DNA from: Streptococcus panodentis
Lineage (GTDB): Bacteria > Bacillota > Bacilli > Lactobacillales > Streptococcaceae
Length of the DNA stretch: 49,674 bases
Direction of reading: 5' to 3'
Assembly (NCBI RefSeq): GCF_017884005.1
Contig: NZ_QFAY01000001.1
Span: forward strand, 1 to 49,674
The notes below the pieces were generated by a model that made no database searches, had not been told where the DNA came from, and worked only from the letters and a program-made list of their open reading frames with translations. The position numbers and the translations under genes were made by a program. Shown one piece after another: positions 17,658 through 24,925 of the stretch (position 1 is the first letter of the stretch; every line of letters starts with the position of its first letter).

Positions 17658-18421
17658 GTGTTTTCGTCCATCGTATTGCTGGCAGTGCCTGTTTTGTAGT
17701 TAATCTCTGCATTGGGTGAAAGATTGTCCAGCAGGACGTGGGTCATCCCGTCCTGGTCCAGCATCTCTCTGCCGCCCAGCTCAATCGAGACAATATTTCC
17801 GTCTGCATCAAAGCCGACATACTGCAGCTCAATCTGGCGGGGGAGCAGTTCATCCTCCACATAAATCGGTGTCACTTTATAGTCTAGCCAATGGCCTGGA
17901 TGGTCGGTCAGCCAGTTTTGCAGGCGCTGCTCATAATAGAACATGCTGTCCTGATTGTTTCTGTCGCTGCCTTTCGAGGCTCCTGAGTCCAGCCAAGCTG
18001 TTATGGGAACGAGATTTTTCCCCTCGTCACTCAGTCCGCTGAACTGGTAGCCAATTAGGTGGCCGCGGCTCATGAGCCAAGTTTTTTCTCCGCCCTTGCC
18101 GTAGTAAAACTTATAGTTATGCCAGCCGATAGGGCTGTAAGTAATCTTGGTCTCCCTTTTCTTGTGCGGCATATTTCTGGCCTGCAGCTGAATGTGTGCA
18201 GCCGTTGCTCGGCCGTACTTATCCTTTTTCCCCAGTCTTAGTTGATAATTTCCAGTGAAACGCAAGGTCCCAATCTCGGTTTCGTCAGCTTCACTGAGGA
18301 GCTGCACGCTGGTTTTATCCTTTTGATCGGCTTTCACAGCTTGATAATCAAGGGCTTGCGAAAGCACAAGAAGAGCACTCATTGACAGCGTTAGCCAATG
18401 AGCTATCCTAAACTTTTTCAT
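17645..18421 (-). CDS. Secreted DNA/RNA non-specific endonuclease
   Basis: About 258 residues starting at 18421 behind GGAGGAG. Residues 1-30 are a signal peptide or anchor (LTLSMSALLVLSQAL). The catalytic motif of the beta-beta-alpha metal nucleases is SRGHLIGYQFSG with His121 (the DRGH motif with Ser in place of Asp). The metal-binding Asn segment is RNNQDSMFYYEQRLQNW, and VPITAWLD fits between them. The family degrades extracellular DNA and RNA; pneumococcal EndA is a relative in the fold but shorter regions differ. Likely used in nutrient release or escape from DNA traps (inference). Confidence 0.8.
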   Translation of the reverse strand: MKKFRIAHWLTLSMSALLVLSQALDYQAVKADQKDKTSVQLLSEADETEIGTLRFTGNYQLRLGKKDKYGRATAAHIQLQARNMPHKKRETKITYSPIGWHNYKFYYGKGGEKTWLMSRGHLIGYQFSGLSDEGKNLVPITAWLDSGASKGSDRNNQDSMFYYEQRLQNWLTDHPGHWLDYKVTPIYVEDELLPRQIELQYVGFDADGNIVSIELGGREMLDQDGMTHVLLDNLSPNAEINYKTGTASNTMDENTKTD

Positions 18422-18453
18422 ATTATTCTCCTCCATAATATGTATCCGATTTC

Positions 18454-18482
18454 ATTCTACTATAAAATGTATTGTTTGACAA
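18454..18482 (-). promoter_or_regulatory. Promoter of the nuclease gene
   Basis: Read on the minus strand: TTGTCA (18482-18477), a 17-base spacer and TAGAAT (18459-18454), ahead of the ATG at 18421. Confidence 0.65.
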
Positions 18483-18574
18483 GTGAAAGTTACGAACAGA
18501 TTACAGAAATGTGTCGAAAATAGCCAAAAAGATTTATTTTTATTCTATTTTTCGGAATTTGATTGCATTTTTGT

Positions 18575-18580
18575 TATAAT
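18575..18580 (+). promoter_or_regulatory. -10 box of the GrpB-like gene
   Basis: TATAAT at 18575-18580, about 40 bases before the ATG at 18620; the -35 region is weak. Confidence 0.45.
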
Positions 18581-18619
18581 AAATGTAGAGAAAAGCAGAA
18601 AATGAGATACGGAGGGATT

Positions 18620-19201
18620 ATGGCGAAGAAACTGGAAGACATGTCTTTGGAAGAATTGTGGCAGCTCTTTCCCATCGAGCTGAGAGAGCACAGCACAGAC
18701 TGGGCTGCTTGGTATAAGGAAGAGCGTGACCGGCTGCTCAGCTTTCTGCCTGCGCAAAAGCTGGTTCGGGTCAGTCATATCGGCTCGACCTCGCTGAAAA
18801 GCATTTGGGCCAAGCCTATTGTCGATATTCTGCTGGAGATTTCTCAGGAGGCTGATATGGAAGCTTTCAGAGACCTGCTGCTGGCAGAGGGTTACTTGCT
18901 TATGTCTGAGAGCGAGGGACGGATGTCCTTTAATAGAGGCTACACGCCGGAGGGCTTTGCAGAGCGGGTCTTTCATCTGCATCTGCGCCCTGAAGGCGAC
19001 CATGACGAGCTTTATTTCCGTGATTACCTGCAGGAGCACCCAGCTGCTGCCAAGGATTATGAGGCTTTAAAGCTGAAACTTTGGAAGAAATACGAGCACA
19101 ACCGCGATGCCTATACGGAGGCCAAGACAGACTTTATCAGAAAATACACTCAGGAAGCCAAGCAGCTGTACGGCGGGCGGTATGAGAAAGGGAAGATATG
19201 A
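18620..19201 (+). CDS. GrpB/UPF0157-family protein
   Basis: A 193-residue protein of the GrpB (UPF0157) family, which has a nucleotidyltransferase-like fold. I start at ATG 18620, behind GGAGGG. Key segments: VRVSHIGSTSLKSIWAKPIV (the GSTS-type nucleotidyltransferase signature), DILLEI, then FHLHLRPEGDHD and FRDYLQEHP. The cellular role is not established; some fused relatives include dephospho-CoA kinase. It overlaps the next small ORF by ATGA. Confidence 0.8.
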   Translation: MAKKLEDMSLEELWQLFPIELREHSTDWAAWYKEERDRLLSFLPAQKLVRVSHIGSTSLKSIWAKPIVDILLEISQEADMEAFRDLLLAEGYLLMSESEGRMSFNRGYTPEGFAERVFHLHLRPEGDHDELYFRDYLQEHPAAAKDYEALKLKLWKKYEHNRDAYTEAKTDFIRKYTQEAKQLYGGRYEKGKI

Positions 19202-19398
19202 TTTACCTTGTTATGCTTGGCTTTGCTCTTTTGCTGAGCCTGCTATTTCTACATCTAATCAGACAATCTAAATCCCCGACGGGCTGGCTGGGTATCTGGA
19301 TGATGAAACTCTGGAATCGGGTTTAGCTGCCCATGGTCAGGTGGGCTGCCAATCAGCTGCTGCGTTATGAGTTTTTAACCAGAACAAAGCGAGACTGA
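19198..19398 (+). pseudogene. Short membrane ORF cut by an in-frame TAG
   Basis: An ATG overlapping the GrpB stop codon (ATGA) opens a 42-codon frame: a hydrophobic helix (LVMLGFALLLSLLFLHLI) then SPTGWLGIWMMKLWNRV and TAG at 19324-19326. The same frame continues past the TAG with LPMVRWAANQLLRYEF to a TGA at 19396. The pattern of an N-terminal helix followed by GxLGxxMMxxWN resembles the start of membrane-anchored SAM-dependent methyltransferases, from memory. No methyltransferase domain follows. I read it as a remnant, though a functional 42-residue peptide is possible. Confidence 0.45.
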
Positions 19399-19454
19399 AA
19401 CACTTTTGTCTCAGCCCTCTTTCTAAAATCGTAAAAAATTAACGGAGGTGTCCT

Positions 19455-20078
19455 ATGAAGCAATTATTTTTATGTTCGTATTTTGCAGGAGTCAAGGACC
19501 TGTTTCAAAACTATGCTAAGCAGAAAGGGCTGAGCGGCCATGTCCTCTTTATCCCCACAGCGGGAAATGCAGAGGAGTACACAGGCTACATTGATGAAGC
19601 AAAGGAAGTCTTTGCGGATTTGGGCTTTGAGCTGGATGTTTTTGATCTGGCCCAAAGCGATAGAGAAACAGCTCAGGCTAAGATTTTCCAGACCAAGCTG
19701 CTCTATATTTCCGGCGGCAATACCTTTTATCTCCTGCAGGAGCTGAAGAAAAAGCAGCTGCTGGGTCTGATAAAGGAGCAGATTGCGGACGGTATGGTCT
19801 ATGTAGGTGAATCCGCTGGCGCGATTATTGCCAGCTCTGACATTCTTTACAATCAAATCATGGATGACAAAACGGCTGCTGACCAGCTGACAGACTATAG
19901 CGCGCTGGCTGAGACGGACTTTTATGTGGTGCCGCATGTCGGTGAGGAGCCTTTTGTCGAAAGTGCCCAGACGACCCTGGACACTTACCAAGACCAACTC
20001 CATTTATTGCCGCTGACCAACAGCCAGGCAGTAATCGTGGAGGAAAATGAAGTGCACGTCAGGGAAGAAGCTAAATAA
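19455..20078 (+). CDS. Peptidase E-like protein (S51 family)
   Basis: A 207-residue protein with a class I glutamine-amidotransferase-like fold. The nucleophile elbow is VGESAGAIIA with Ser120, ISGGNTFYLL precedes it, and His161 in VVPHVGE is a possible triad member. Peptidase E (S51) cleaves dipeptides starting with Asp; cyanophycinase is a relative. The Ser in place of Cys rules out a glutaminase. ACGGAGGTG precedes the ATG. It has no coupled partner. Confidence 0.8.
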   Translation: MKQLFLCSYFAGVKDLFQNYAKQKGLSGHVLFIPTAGNAEEYTGYIDEAKEVFADLGFELDVFDLAQSDRETAQAKIFQTKLLYISGGNTFYLLQELKKKQLLGLIKEQIADGMVYVGESAGAIIASSDILYNQIMDDKTAADQLTDYSALAETDFYVVPHVGEEPFVESAQTTLDTYQDQLHLLPLTNSQAVIVEENEVHVREEAK

Positions 20079-20116
20079 TGTGCCACGATTTTTAACAAAA
20101 AGTGCAGAAAAAGTAA

Positions 20117-20155
20117 GAAAAGCTTGGTTGAAGAAACCGGCTTTTTTGCTATACT
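20117..20155 (+). promoter_or_regulatory. Hairpin followed by the promoter of the XRE gene
   Basis: AAAAGC...GCTTTTTT around GGTT-GAAG-AAACC forms a terminator-like hairpin for the upstream gene. Overlapping it, TTGAAG (20128-20133), 16 bases and TATACT (20150-20155) form the promoter of the XRE regulator gene, so terminator and promoter share sequence. Confidence 0.55.
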
Positions 20156-20186
20156 AGTGATGTGAATAGGAAAAGGAGATTGAAAA

Positions 20187-20612
20187 ATGATTGCTGAAAA
20201 TATTGCGACTCTAAGAAAAAGAGAGAACCTTTCTCAAGAAAAATTAGCAGAGGCAATAGGTGTATCGCGGCAAACCATTGCCAAGTGGGAAGCGGGAGAA
20301 AGTGTCCCAGATGTGCTTCATTCCGCCCAATTGGCTGATTTTTTTGATGTGAGTTTGGATGAACTGGTACATTTGGAGTCCCATTTGTTGACGGCCCCTA
20401 ATGGAAAGGGCAAATATATTTTTGGGACAGTAACGGTAGGGCAGCGGGGAGAAATTCATTTGCCGCCTCGGGCGAGAAATGTTTTTCACATACAAGCGGG
20501 AGATCAGCTGCTCTTGCTGGGGGATGAAAATCAAGGATTGGCACTGCTGGATCCAAGTTTTTTCCTAGAAGCTCCCAAGCATTTCTCAGAAAAGCAGCAG
20601 GTGGCAGAATGA
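20187..20612 (+). CDS. XRE-family regulator fused to an AbrB-like domain
   Basis: A 141-residue protein with two DNA-binding folds. Residues 3-60 are a Cro/CI-type helix-turn-helix (LSQEKLAEAIGVSRQTIAKW). Residues about 80-124 resemble a SpoVT/AbrB (MazE-like) swapped-hairpin domain (TVTVGQRGEIHLPPRARNVF, then QAGDQLLLLGD). Such XRE-AbrB proteins occur in Firmicutes next to membrane proteins or transporters. The gene overlaps the hydrolase gene by four bases, so it probably regulates that gene and itself. Confidence 0.8.
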   Translation: MIAENIATLRKRENLSQEKLAEAIGVSRQTIAKWEAGESVPDVLHSAQLADFFDVSLDELVHLESHLLTAPNGKGKYIFGTVTVGQRGEIHLPPRARNVFHIQAGDQLLLLGDENQGLALLDPSFFLEAPKHFSEKQQVAE

Positions 20613-21718
20613 AAAGGAAAATGATGGTAGTTTTACTGATATTGATAAGTTTTTTAGGAATCGGCATAGGGTATTTTGCCTATCGCAATCTTCACTATGA
20701 CAAGGCTAACCTTCGTCAAATCCAGCAGGCTGGGATAGTCGAAAAGCAGGCGACCTTACCAGATGGCTCTGTTATCAATTATGGCGAAGGTCCTAATCAC
20801 GGCCAGCCCCTGCTCTTGATTCATGGCCAGCAGGTTTCCTGGCAGGATTATGCTAAGGTTTTGGGAGAGTTGTCCAAGCATTTTCATGTCTATGCAGTGG
20901 ATTGCTACGGACATGGCGGCTCCAGCAAAAATCCGGCTAAATATACAGCACTGGCAAATAGTCAGGACTTTATTTGGTTTATCCAAAACGTTATCCAGCA
21001 ACCGGTTCTGATTTCGGGACATTCATCAGGCGGCTTGCTGGCAACGCTTGTGGCAGCTGAGGCACCGAAGTGGGTTTTAGGACTGTTGATTGAAGATGCG
21101 CCTTTCTTTTCAACAGAGCCCAATCGCGCCCCTTCAACCTATTCTTGGTTGTCCTTTAAAGATATGCACGACTTTTTAGAAAGCAGCGAAAAGAATTATA
21201 CAGCCTATTTTTTAGAGCACACTTATCTGAGGACACTTTTCGGCCGGGAAAATTTCAATAAAATCGTCAGCCAGCCCGCTCTTAACTATATGAAAAATCA
21301 TCCGGGTCAAATTCCTAGAATTTGGTATTATCCGCCGGAATGGCAGGTCAATACGATATACGATTTGACAGCTAATTTGCAGGACGGGACAGGGAATTAT
21401 GATCTGCGTTTTGGCAATGCTTTTTACGATTTTTCTTGGTTTGAGGGATTTCATCAGGAAGAGACCTTGAAAAAAGTTCAGTGTCCGTCTATATTACTGC
21501 ATGTAGCTCGCCCTTCGAATCAGAAAACATACTACGATAAAAATGGTATCCTCCTGAGTGCGATGGATGAGAAAGATGCCAAACGAGCGGATAAACTTTT
21601 GCCAACAAACACCTTGATTGACAATATCAAGAGCGGTCACGATATTCATGCTGAAAAACCAGACATCTTTATCCATGCTTCGAAGGATTTGCAGAAAAAG
21701 GTCAAGCAGGCCCAGTAG
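20609..21718 (+). CDS. Membrane-anchored alpha/beta hydrolase
   Basis: A 369-residue protein with an N-terminal hydrophobic anchor (about 5-24) and an alpha/beta hydrolase domain outside the membrane. The oxyanion segment is LLLIHGQQVSWQDY, the nucleophile elbow GHSSGG has Ser139, and the C-terminal SGHDIHAEKP provides the His. An Asp in the YAVDCYGHGGSS strand follows the usual pattern. The substrate is unknown; lipase, esterase or haloalkane-type relatives all share this fold. It is translationally coupled to the XRE-AbrB gene (ATGA overlap). Confidence 0.8.
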   Translation: MKRKMMVVLLILISFLGIGIGYFAYRNLHYDKANLRQIQQAGIVEKQATLPDGSVINYGEGPNHGQPLLLIHGQQVSWQDYAKVLGELSKHFHVYAVDCYGHGGSSKNPAKYTALANSQDFIWFIQNVIQQPVLISGHSSGGLLATLVAAEAPKWVLGLLIEDAPFFSTEPNRAPSTYSWLSFKDMHDFLESSEKNYTAYFLEHTYLRTLFGRENFNKIVSQPALNYMKNHPGQIPRIWYYPPEWQVNTIYDLTANLQDGTGNYDLRFGNAFYDFSWFEGFHQEETLKKVQCPSILLHVARPSNQKTYYDKNGILLSAMDEKDAKRADKLLPTNTLIDNIKSGHDIHAEKPDIFIHASKDLQKKVKQAQ

Positions 21719-21731
21719 CTTGGCTCATACT

Positions 21732-21815
21732 CGCGGAAAATCAACCTTCCTTCGTTTTGAGCTGCCTCACTCATGCCTGCCTCTCACTGCCTAGTTTGAT
21801 TTTGATTGTTATTCT
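21732..21815. repeat. BOX-like remnant after the hydrolase gene
   Basis: CATACTCGCGGAAAATCAA at the left and CTAGTTTGATTTTGATT at the right resemble, from memory, the outer ends of the streptococcal BOX elements (boxA start, boxC end). No ORF. This is weak evidence by similarity only. Confidence 0.35.
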
Positions 21816-21878
21816 AACTGTTTGCTTGCAGCAGCCGTACTGCCCCGCTTTTTTATCAGGCAAAAGGACAGAAAAATA

Positions 21879-21971
21879 GGAGGCTGAGACAGACTCCCAT
21901 GATGGCTGCGTCCTCACCCACAGAGGGATGTACCTTTGGGAAGATACCGTATAAAAAGTCCTTCAGCCTCC
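21879..21971 (-). repeat. 63-bp repeat copy nested in a terminator-like hairpin
   Basis: 21893-21954 is the third copy, inverted, of the repeat at 71-197. It is enclosed by GGAGGCTGA (21879-21887) and TCAGCCTCC (21963-21971), the arms of a typical streptococcal terminator hairpin. Confidence 0.7.
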
Positions 21972-22029
21972 CTTTGTTTTGGTAAAAAACTCTTGCCGCG
22001 GTAGCTGATTGCTCAAAAGCTCCAGTGGA

Positions 22030-22130
22030 GGTTTTGAGGTTATAGATAGAGCTTCCGAGAGGAAGCAACAAAAGCACTGCTTTGAGGTTATGGATGAAAC
22101 ATCCGTTAGGATGTGTCAAGACTGTTCGTC
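22030..22130 (-). repeat. Tandem BOX-B-like hairpin units
   Basis: Two about 50-bp units, at 22030-22080 and 22081-22130, both starting TTTGAGGTTATRGAT. Each has a short hairpin: GCTTCC-GAGA-GGAAGC (22051-22066) and ACATCC-GTTA-GGATGT (22099-22114). The stems differ in sequence but keep pairing. A related unit in the other orientation is at 31705-31790. The open frames across this region are shadows of the repeats. Confidence 0.6.
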
Positions 22131-22224
22131 TTTTAGACTCCAAAAAGCTCCTACATTGAGGAAAACTCTGTTTTCCTCATCCCCAACCTCTCACAGTCCC
22201 CCAGACTGGGAGAGCCTCGCGGGG

Positions 22225-22264
22225 TGGGACAGAACTAAATTTTTAAAAATTTAGTTCTGTCCCA
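22225..22264. terminator. 40-bp perfect palindrome before the fRMsr gene
   Basis: TGGGACAG plus the 24-bp palindrome found at 47-70 plus CTGTCCCA, a perfect 40-bp palindrome followed by TCGCCTTTTTT. It would act as a strong intrinsic terminator for the upstream repeats region and sits 14 bases before the next promoter's -10. Confidence 0.8.
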
Positions 22265-22274
22265 TCGCCTTTTT

Positions 22275-22283
22275 TGATATAAT
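22275..22283 (+). promoter_or_regulatory. Extended -10 of the fRMsr/dnaX operon
   Basis: TGATATAAT at 22275-22283, with the -10 box ending seven bases before the ATG at 22291. Transcription would begin at or next to the start codon, so the message may be leaderless. Confidence 0.6.
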
Positions 22284-22290
22284 AGAGAGT

Positions 22291-22788
22291 ATGAATCAAT
22301 CAGAAAAAATTTCTAACTATCAGCTTTTGCTGGCCCAGCTGGAGGCGCTCTTGGACGGCGAGGACAACGTGCTCGCCAATCTGTCCAATGCTAGTGCTTT
22401 GCTTAATCATGCCCTGCCGCGTTCGGTCTTTACTGGCTTTTATCTTTTTGATGGTGCTGAGCTGGTCTTGGGGCCTTTTCAGGGCGGCGTTTCCTGTGTT
22501 CGCATTGCTTTGGGCAAGGGCGTCTGCGGGGAAGCGGCGGAGAAGCGGGCGACCTTGATCGTGGAAGATGTGACCCAGCATGCCAACTATATCGCCTGTG
22601 ACAGTGCAGCCAGAAGCGAGATTGTCCTGCCCATGGTCAAAGACGGCCGGCTCTTGGGCGTGCTGGATCTGGATTCGCGGGTGGAGGCAGATTACGATGC
22701 CATTGACAAGAAATATCTGCAAGACTTTGTCCAGTTATTGCTGGAAAAGACGATTTGGAATTTTGAAATGTTTGGAGAAAAAGCCTAA
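22291..22788 (+). CDS. Free methionine-(R)-sulfoxide reductase (GAF domain)
   Basis: A 165-residue GAF-domain enzyme that reduces free Met-R-sulfoxide. The three conserved cysteines are Cys69 (GVSCVRI), Cys79 (GKGVCGEAA) and Cys103 ([13 protein letters not shown]); their spacing, 10 and 24 residues, is the same as in the E. coli enzyme (84, 94, 118). [20 protein letters not shown] completes the family signature. Role: repair of oxidised free methionine, relevant for peroxide-producing oral streptococci. Its stop overlaps the dnaX start (TAATG), so the two are co-translated. A leaderless start is likely. Confidence 0.88.
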   Translation: MNQSEKISNYQLLLAQLEALLDGEDNVLANLSNASALLNHALPRSVFTGFYLFDGAELVLGPFQGGVSCVRIALGKGVCGEAAEKRATLIVEDVTQHANYIACDSAARSEIVLPMVKDGRLLGVLDLDSRVEADYDAIDKKYLQDFVQLLLEKTIWNFEMFGEKA

Positions 22789-24458
22789 TGTATCAAGCTT
22801 TATATCGAAAATACCGCAGCCAGACCTTCGGTCAGCTGGTCGGTCAGCAGGTGGTCGCAACCACCCTGCGGCAGGCTGTTGAGCAGGGCAAAATCAGCCA
22901 TGCCTATCTTTTTTCAGGACCCAGAGGTACCGGGAAGACCAGTGTTGCCAAAATTTTTGCCAAGGCGATGAACTGTCCCAATCAAGTAGACGGCGAGCCC
23001 TGCAATGACTGCTATATCTGTCAGGCCATTACAGAGGGCAGTCTGGAAGATGTCATCGAGATTGATGCCGCTTCCAATAACGGCGTGGATGAAATCCGCG
23101 ATATTCGCGACAAATCCACCTATGCACCCAGTCTGGCCGAGCACAAGGTCTATATCATTGATGAGGTGCACATGCTCTCGACAGGAGCTTTCAATGCTTT
23201 GCTCAAGACCTTGGAGGAGCCGACGGAAAATGTGGTCTTTATCCTAGCGACGACAGAACTGCACAAGATTCCGGCTACCATCCTGTCTCGGGTCCAGCGT
23301 TTTGAGTTTAAGTCCATCAAGACCAAGGAGATTGTCGGCCATATTGAGTGGATTTTAGAGCAGGAAGGCATTGACTTTGACAAGGAAGCAGTGCAGGTGA
23401 TTGCCCGCAGGGCTGAGGGCGGCATGCGGGATGCCCTGTCTATCCTGGATCAGGCCCTCAGTCTGACGCAGGACAGCCATCTGACGGCGGCTATTTCCGA
23501 AGAAATCACTGGTTCCATCAGTCTGGGAGCGCTGGACAGCTACGTGGCGGCCTTGGTGGGGCACGATACGGCAGCAGCCTTGGAAAATCTGGATATTATC
23601 TTTGACAGCGGCAAGAATATGGCCCGCTTTGTGACGGACCTCCTGCAGTATCTGAGGGATCTGCTCATCGTCCAGACAGGCGGTGAGAATACTCATGCCA
23701 GTGAGCTCTTTCTGGAAAATCTCCATACGCCCCAGGAGAGGCTGTTTGCCATGATTGAAACGGCAACGGCCAGTCTGTCAGACATCAAAAACAGCCTGCA
23801 GCCTAAGATTTACACGGAGATGATGACCATTCGTCTGGCAGAAGCAGAGGACAAAGCTGCCGCTGCAGAGATTCCGGCTAATCTGGCTGGGGAGCTGGCT
23901 GCCCTCAAAGAGGAGATTCAGGCTCTCAAAGGCCAGCTGGCAGCTGTTGGAAGCAAGCCCGCGGCTGTCAAGACTTCAGATGTTCGGCCGCAGAAGTCCA
24001 AAGCCTATCGGGCAGACCGCAGCAAGGTCAATGCTATTCTTGAAGAAGCAGTGGACAATCCCAGTCTTGCCCGCAGCAATCTGACCAAACTGCAGAATGC
24101 CTGGGGAGAGATTATTGAAAGCCTGGTAGGCGCTGATAAGGCGCTGCTGGTCGGCTCTCAGCCGGTGGCTGCTAATGAGCGTCATGCCATTTTGGCTTTT
24201 GAGTCTAACTTCAATGCTGAGCAGACCATGAAGCGGGACAATCTCAATACCATGTTTGGCAATATCCTCAGCAATGCGGCCGGCTTTTCACCGGAAATCT
24301 TGGCTATTTCTCTGGAAGAATGGACCGCAATCCGGGCAGACTTTTCCGCCCGCAGCCGCAAAGGCAAGGCAGAAGAAAGCCAAGAAAAAGAAGAAGACAG
24401 CCTGATTCCGGAAGGTTATGACTTTTTAGCAGAAAAAATCACGATTCAGGAGGACTGA
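22788..24458 (+). CDS. dnaX: DNA polymerase III subunit gamma/tau
   Basis: A 556-residue clamp-loader ATPase that loads the beta clamp at replication forks. Walker A GPRGTGKTS is at 44-52, the zinc Cys cluster at Cys63, 72, 75 and 78, Walker B VYIIDEVHM at 121-129, and SRVQRFEF is the arginine-finger SRC region. Domain III extends to about 360 and a short tau-like tail follows (charged linker, then a domain to about 540). The gene overlaps the preceding stop codon by one base. No classical A-AAA-AAG frameshift site was found, so separate gamma and tau forms are not evident. Confidence 0.95.
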   Translation: MYQALYRKYRSQTFGQLVGQQVVATTLRQAVEQGKISHAYLFSGPRGTGKTSVAKIFAKAMNCPNQVDGEPCNDCYICQAITEGSLEDVIEIDAASNNGVDEIRDIRDKSTYAPSLAEHKVYIIDEVHMLSTGAFNALLKTLEEPTENVVFILATTELHKIPATILSRVQRFEFKSIKTKEIVGHIEWILEQEGIDFDKEAVQVIARRAEGGMRDALSILDQALSLTQDSHLTAAISEEITGSISLGALDSYVAALVGHDTAAALENLDIIFDSGKNMARFVTDLLQYLRDLLIVQTGGENTHASELFLENLHTPQERLFAMIETATASLSDIKNSLQPKIYTEMMTIRLAEAEDKAAAAEIPANLAGELAALKEEIQALKGQLAAVGSKPAAVKTSDVRPQKSKAYRADRSKVNAILEEAVDNPSLARSNLTKLQNAWGEIIESLVGADKALLVGSQPVAANERHAILAFESNFNAEQTMKRDNLNTMFGNILSNAAGFSPEILAISLEEWTAIRADFSARSRKGKAEESQEKEEDSLIPEGYDFLAEKITIQED

Positions 24459-24481
24459 ACTGAGTATTTTATCAGCAATCG

Positions 24482-24490
24482 TGCTATAAT
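24482..24490 (+). promoter_or_regulatory. Extended -10 of the DUF3272 gene
   Basis: TGCTATAAT at 24482-24490, six bases before the ATG at 24497; only AGAGG lies between. This again suggests a leaderless or very short 5' end. Confidence 0.55.
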
Positions 24491-24496
24491 AGAGGT

Positions 24497-24688
24497 ATGA
24501 ATAGACAACAATTTATTGTAATGGCTGTTTTTACGGCCTTAGAAACCTATTTTTTCAATGAATCTATTATGTCAGGGCACTATTTCATGGCCATTTTCTG
24601 GGCTTTTCTGGTACTGCGCAACCTGCAGGTTTCCTATGTCATGGGCCGCATTGTAGATGAAATTGACAAACATTTGGGACATAAATGA
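24497..24688 (+). CDS. DUF3272 family small membrane protein
   Basis: A 63-residue protein with two short hydrophobic helices (about 6-20 and 28-45) and a charged C-terminus (GRIVDEIDKHLGHK). It matches the streptococcal DUF3272 family, typically found between dnaX and birA. Function is unknown. A strong terminator follows. Confidence 0.75.
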   Translation: MNRQQFIVMAVFTALETYFFNESIMSGHYFMAIFWAFLVLRNLQVSYVMGRIVDEIDKHLGHK

Positions 24689-24693
24689 CAGTG

Positions 24694-24757
24694 AAAAAGA
24701 TGCTGGAACAAAAATCGGTCAGACGGAGTCTTCGATTTTTGTTCCAGCATCTTTTTT
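24694..24757. terminator. Strong bidirectional terminator
   Basis: GATGCTGGAACAAAAATCG (24699-24717) pairs perfectly with 24733-24751, with an A run before and a T run after. The 24758-24925 interval beyond it shows no further feature apart from a short inverted repeat near 24820. Confidence 0.9.
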
Positions 24758-24925
24758 GTCTATGGTCGTTTGGCAGATCTTTCAGGTGCTTCGAAAATCC
24801 AGGCCAACTGTCGTTTGTTTCGACTGAACTCAGTTGAGTCCGGCCAGCCGCAGCCGCCGACGTGTCAGTTTAAATAGAAAGACTATAAGCGTGAAATAGG
24901 ACTCCCTGCGAGAGCATCCTCCTTT

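Noticed and set aside
22030..22130. Possible CRISPR-like array
   Set aside because: Only two units, with paired changes in the hairpins and no spacers or cas genes; fits BOX-like repeats better.
21856..22254. Open frames of 81-95 codons on both strands
   Set aside because: They run through the BOX-like and 63-bp repeats and follow the repeats, not a protein family.
24360..24400. Programmed frameshift in dnaX near AAGAAAAAGAAGAAG
   Set aside because: No A-AAA-AAG slippery heptamer with a following hairpin is visible, and the stretch lies near the end of the gene.
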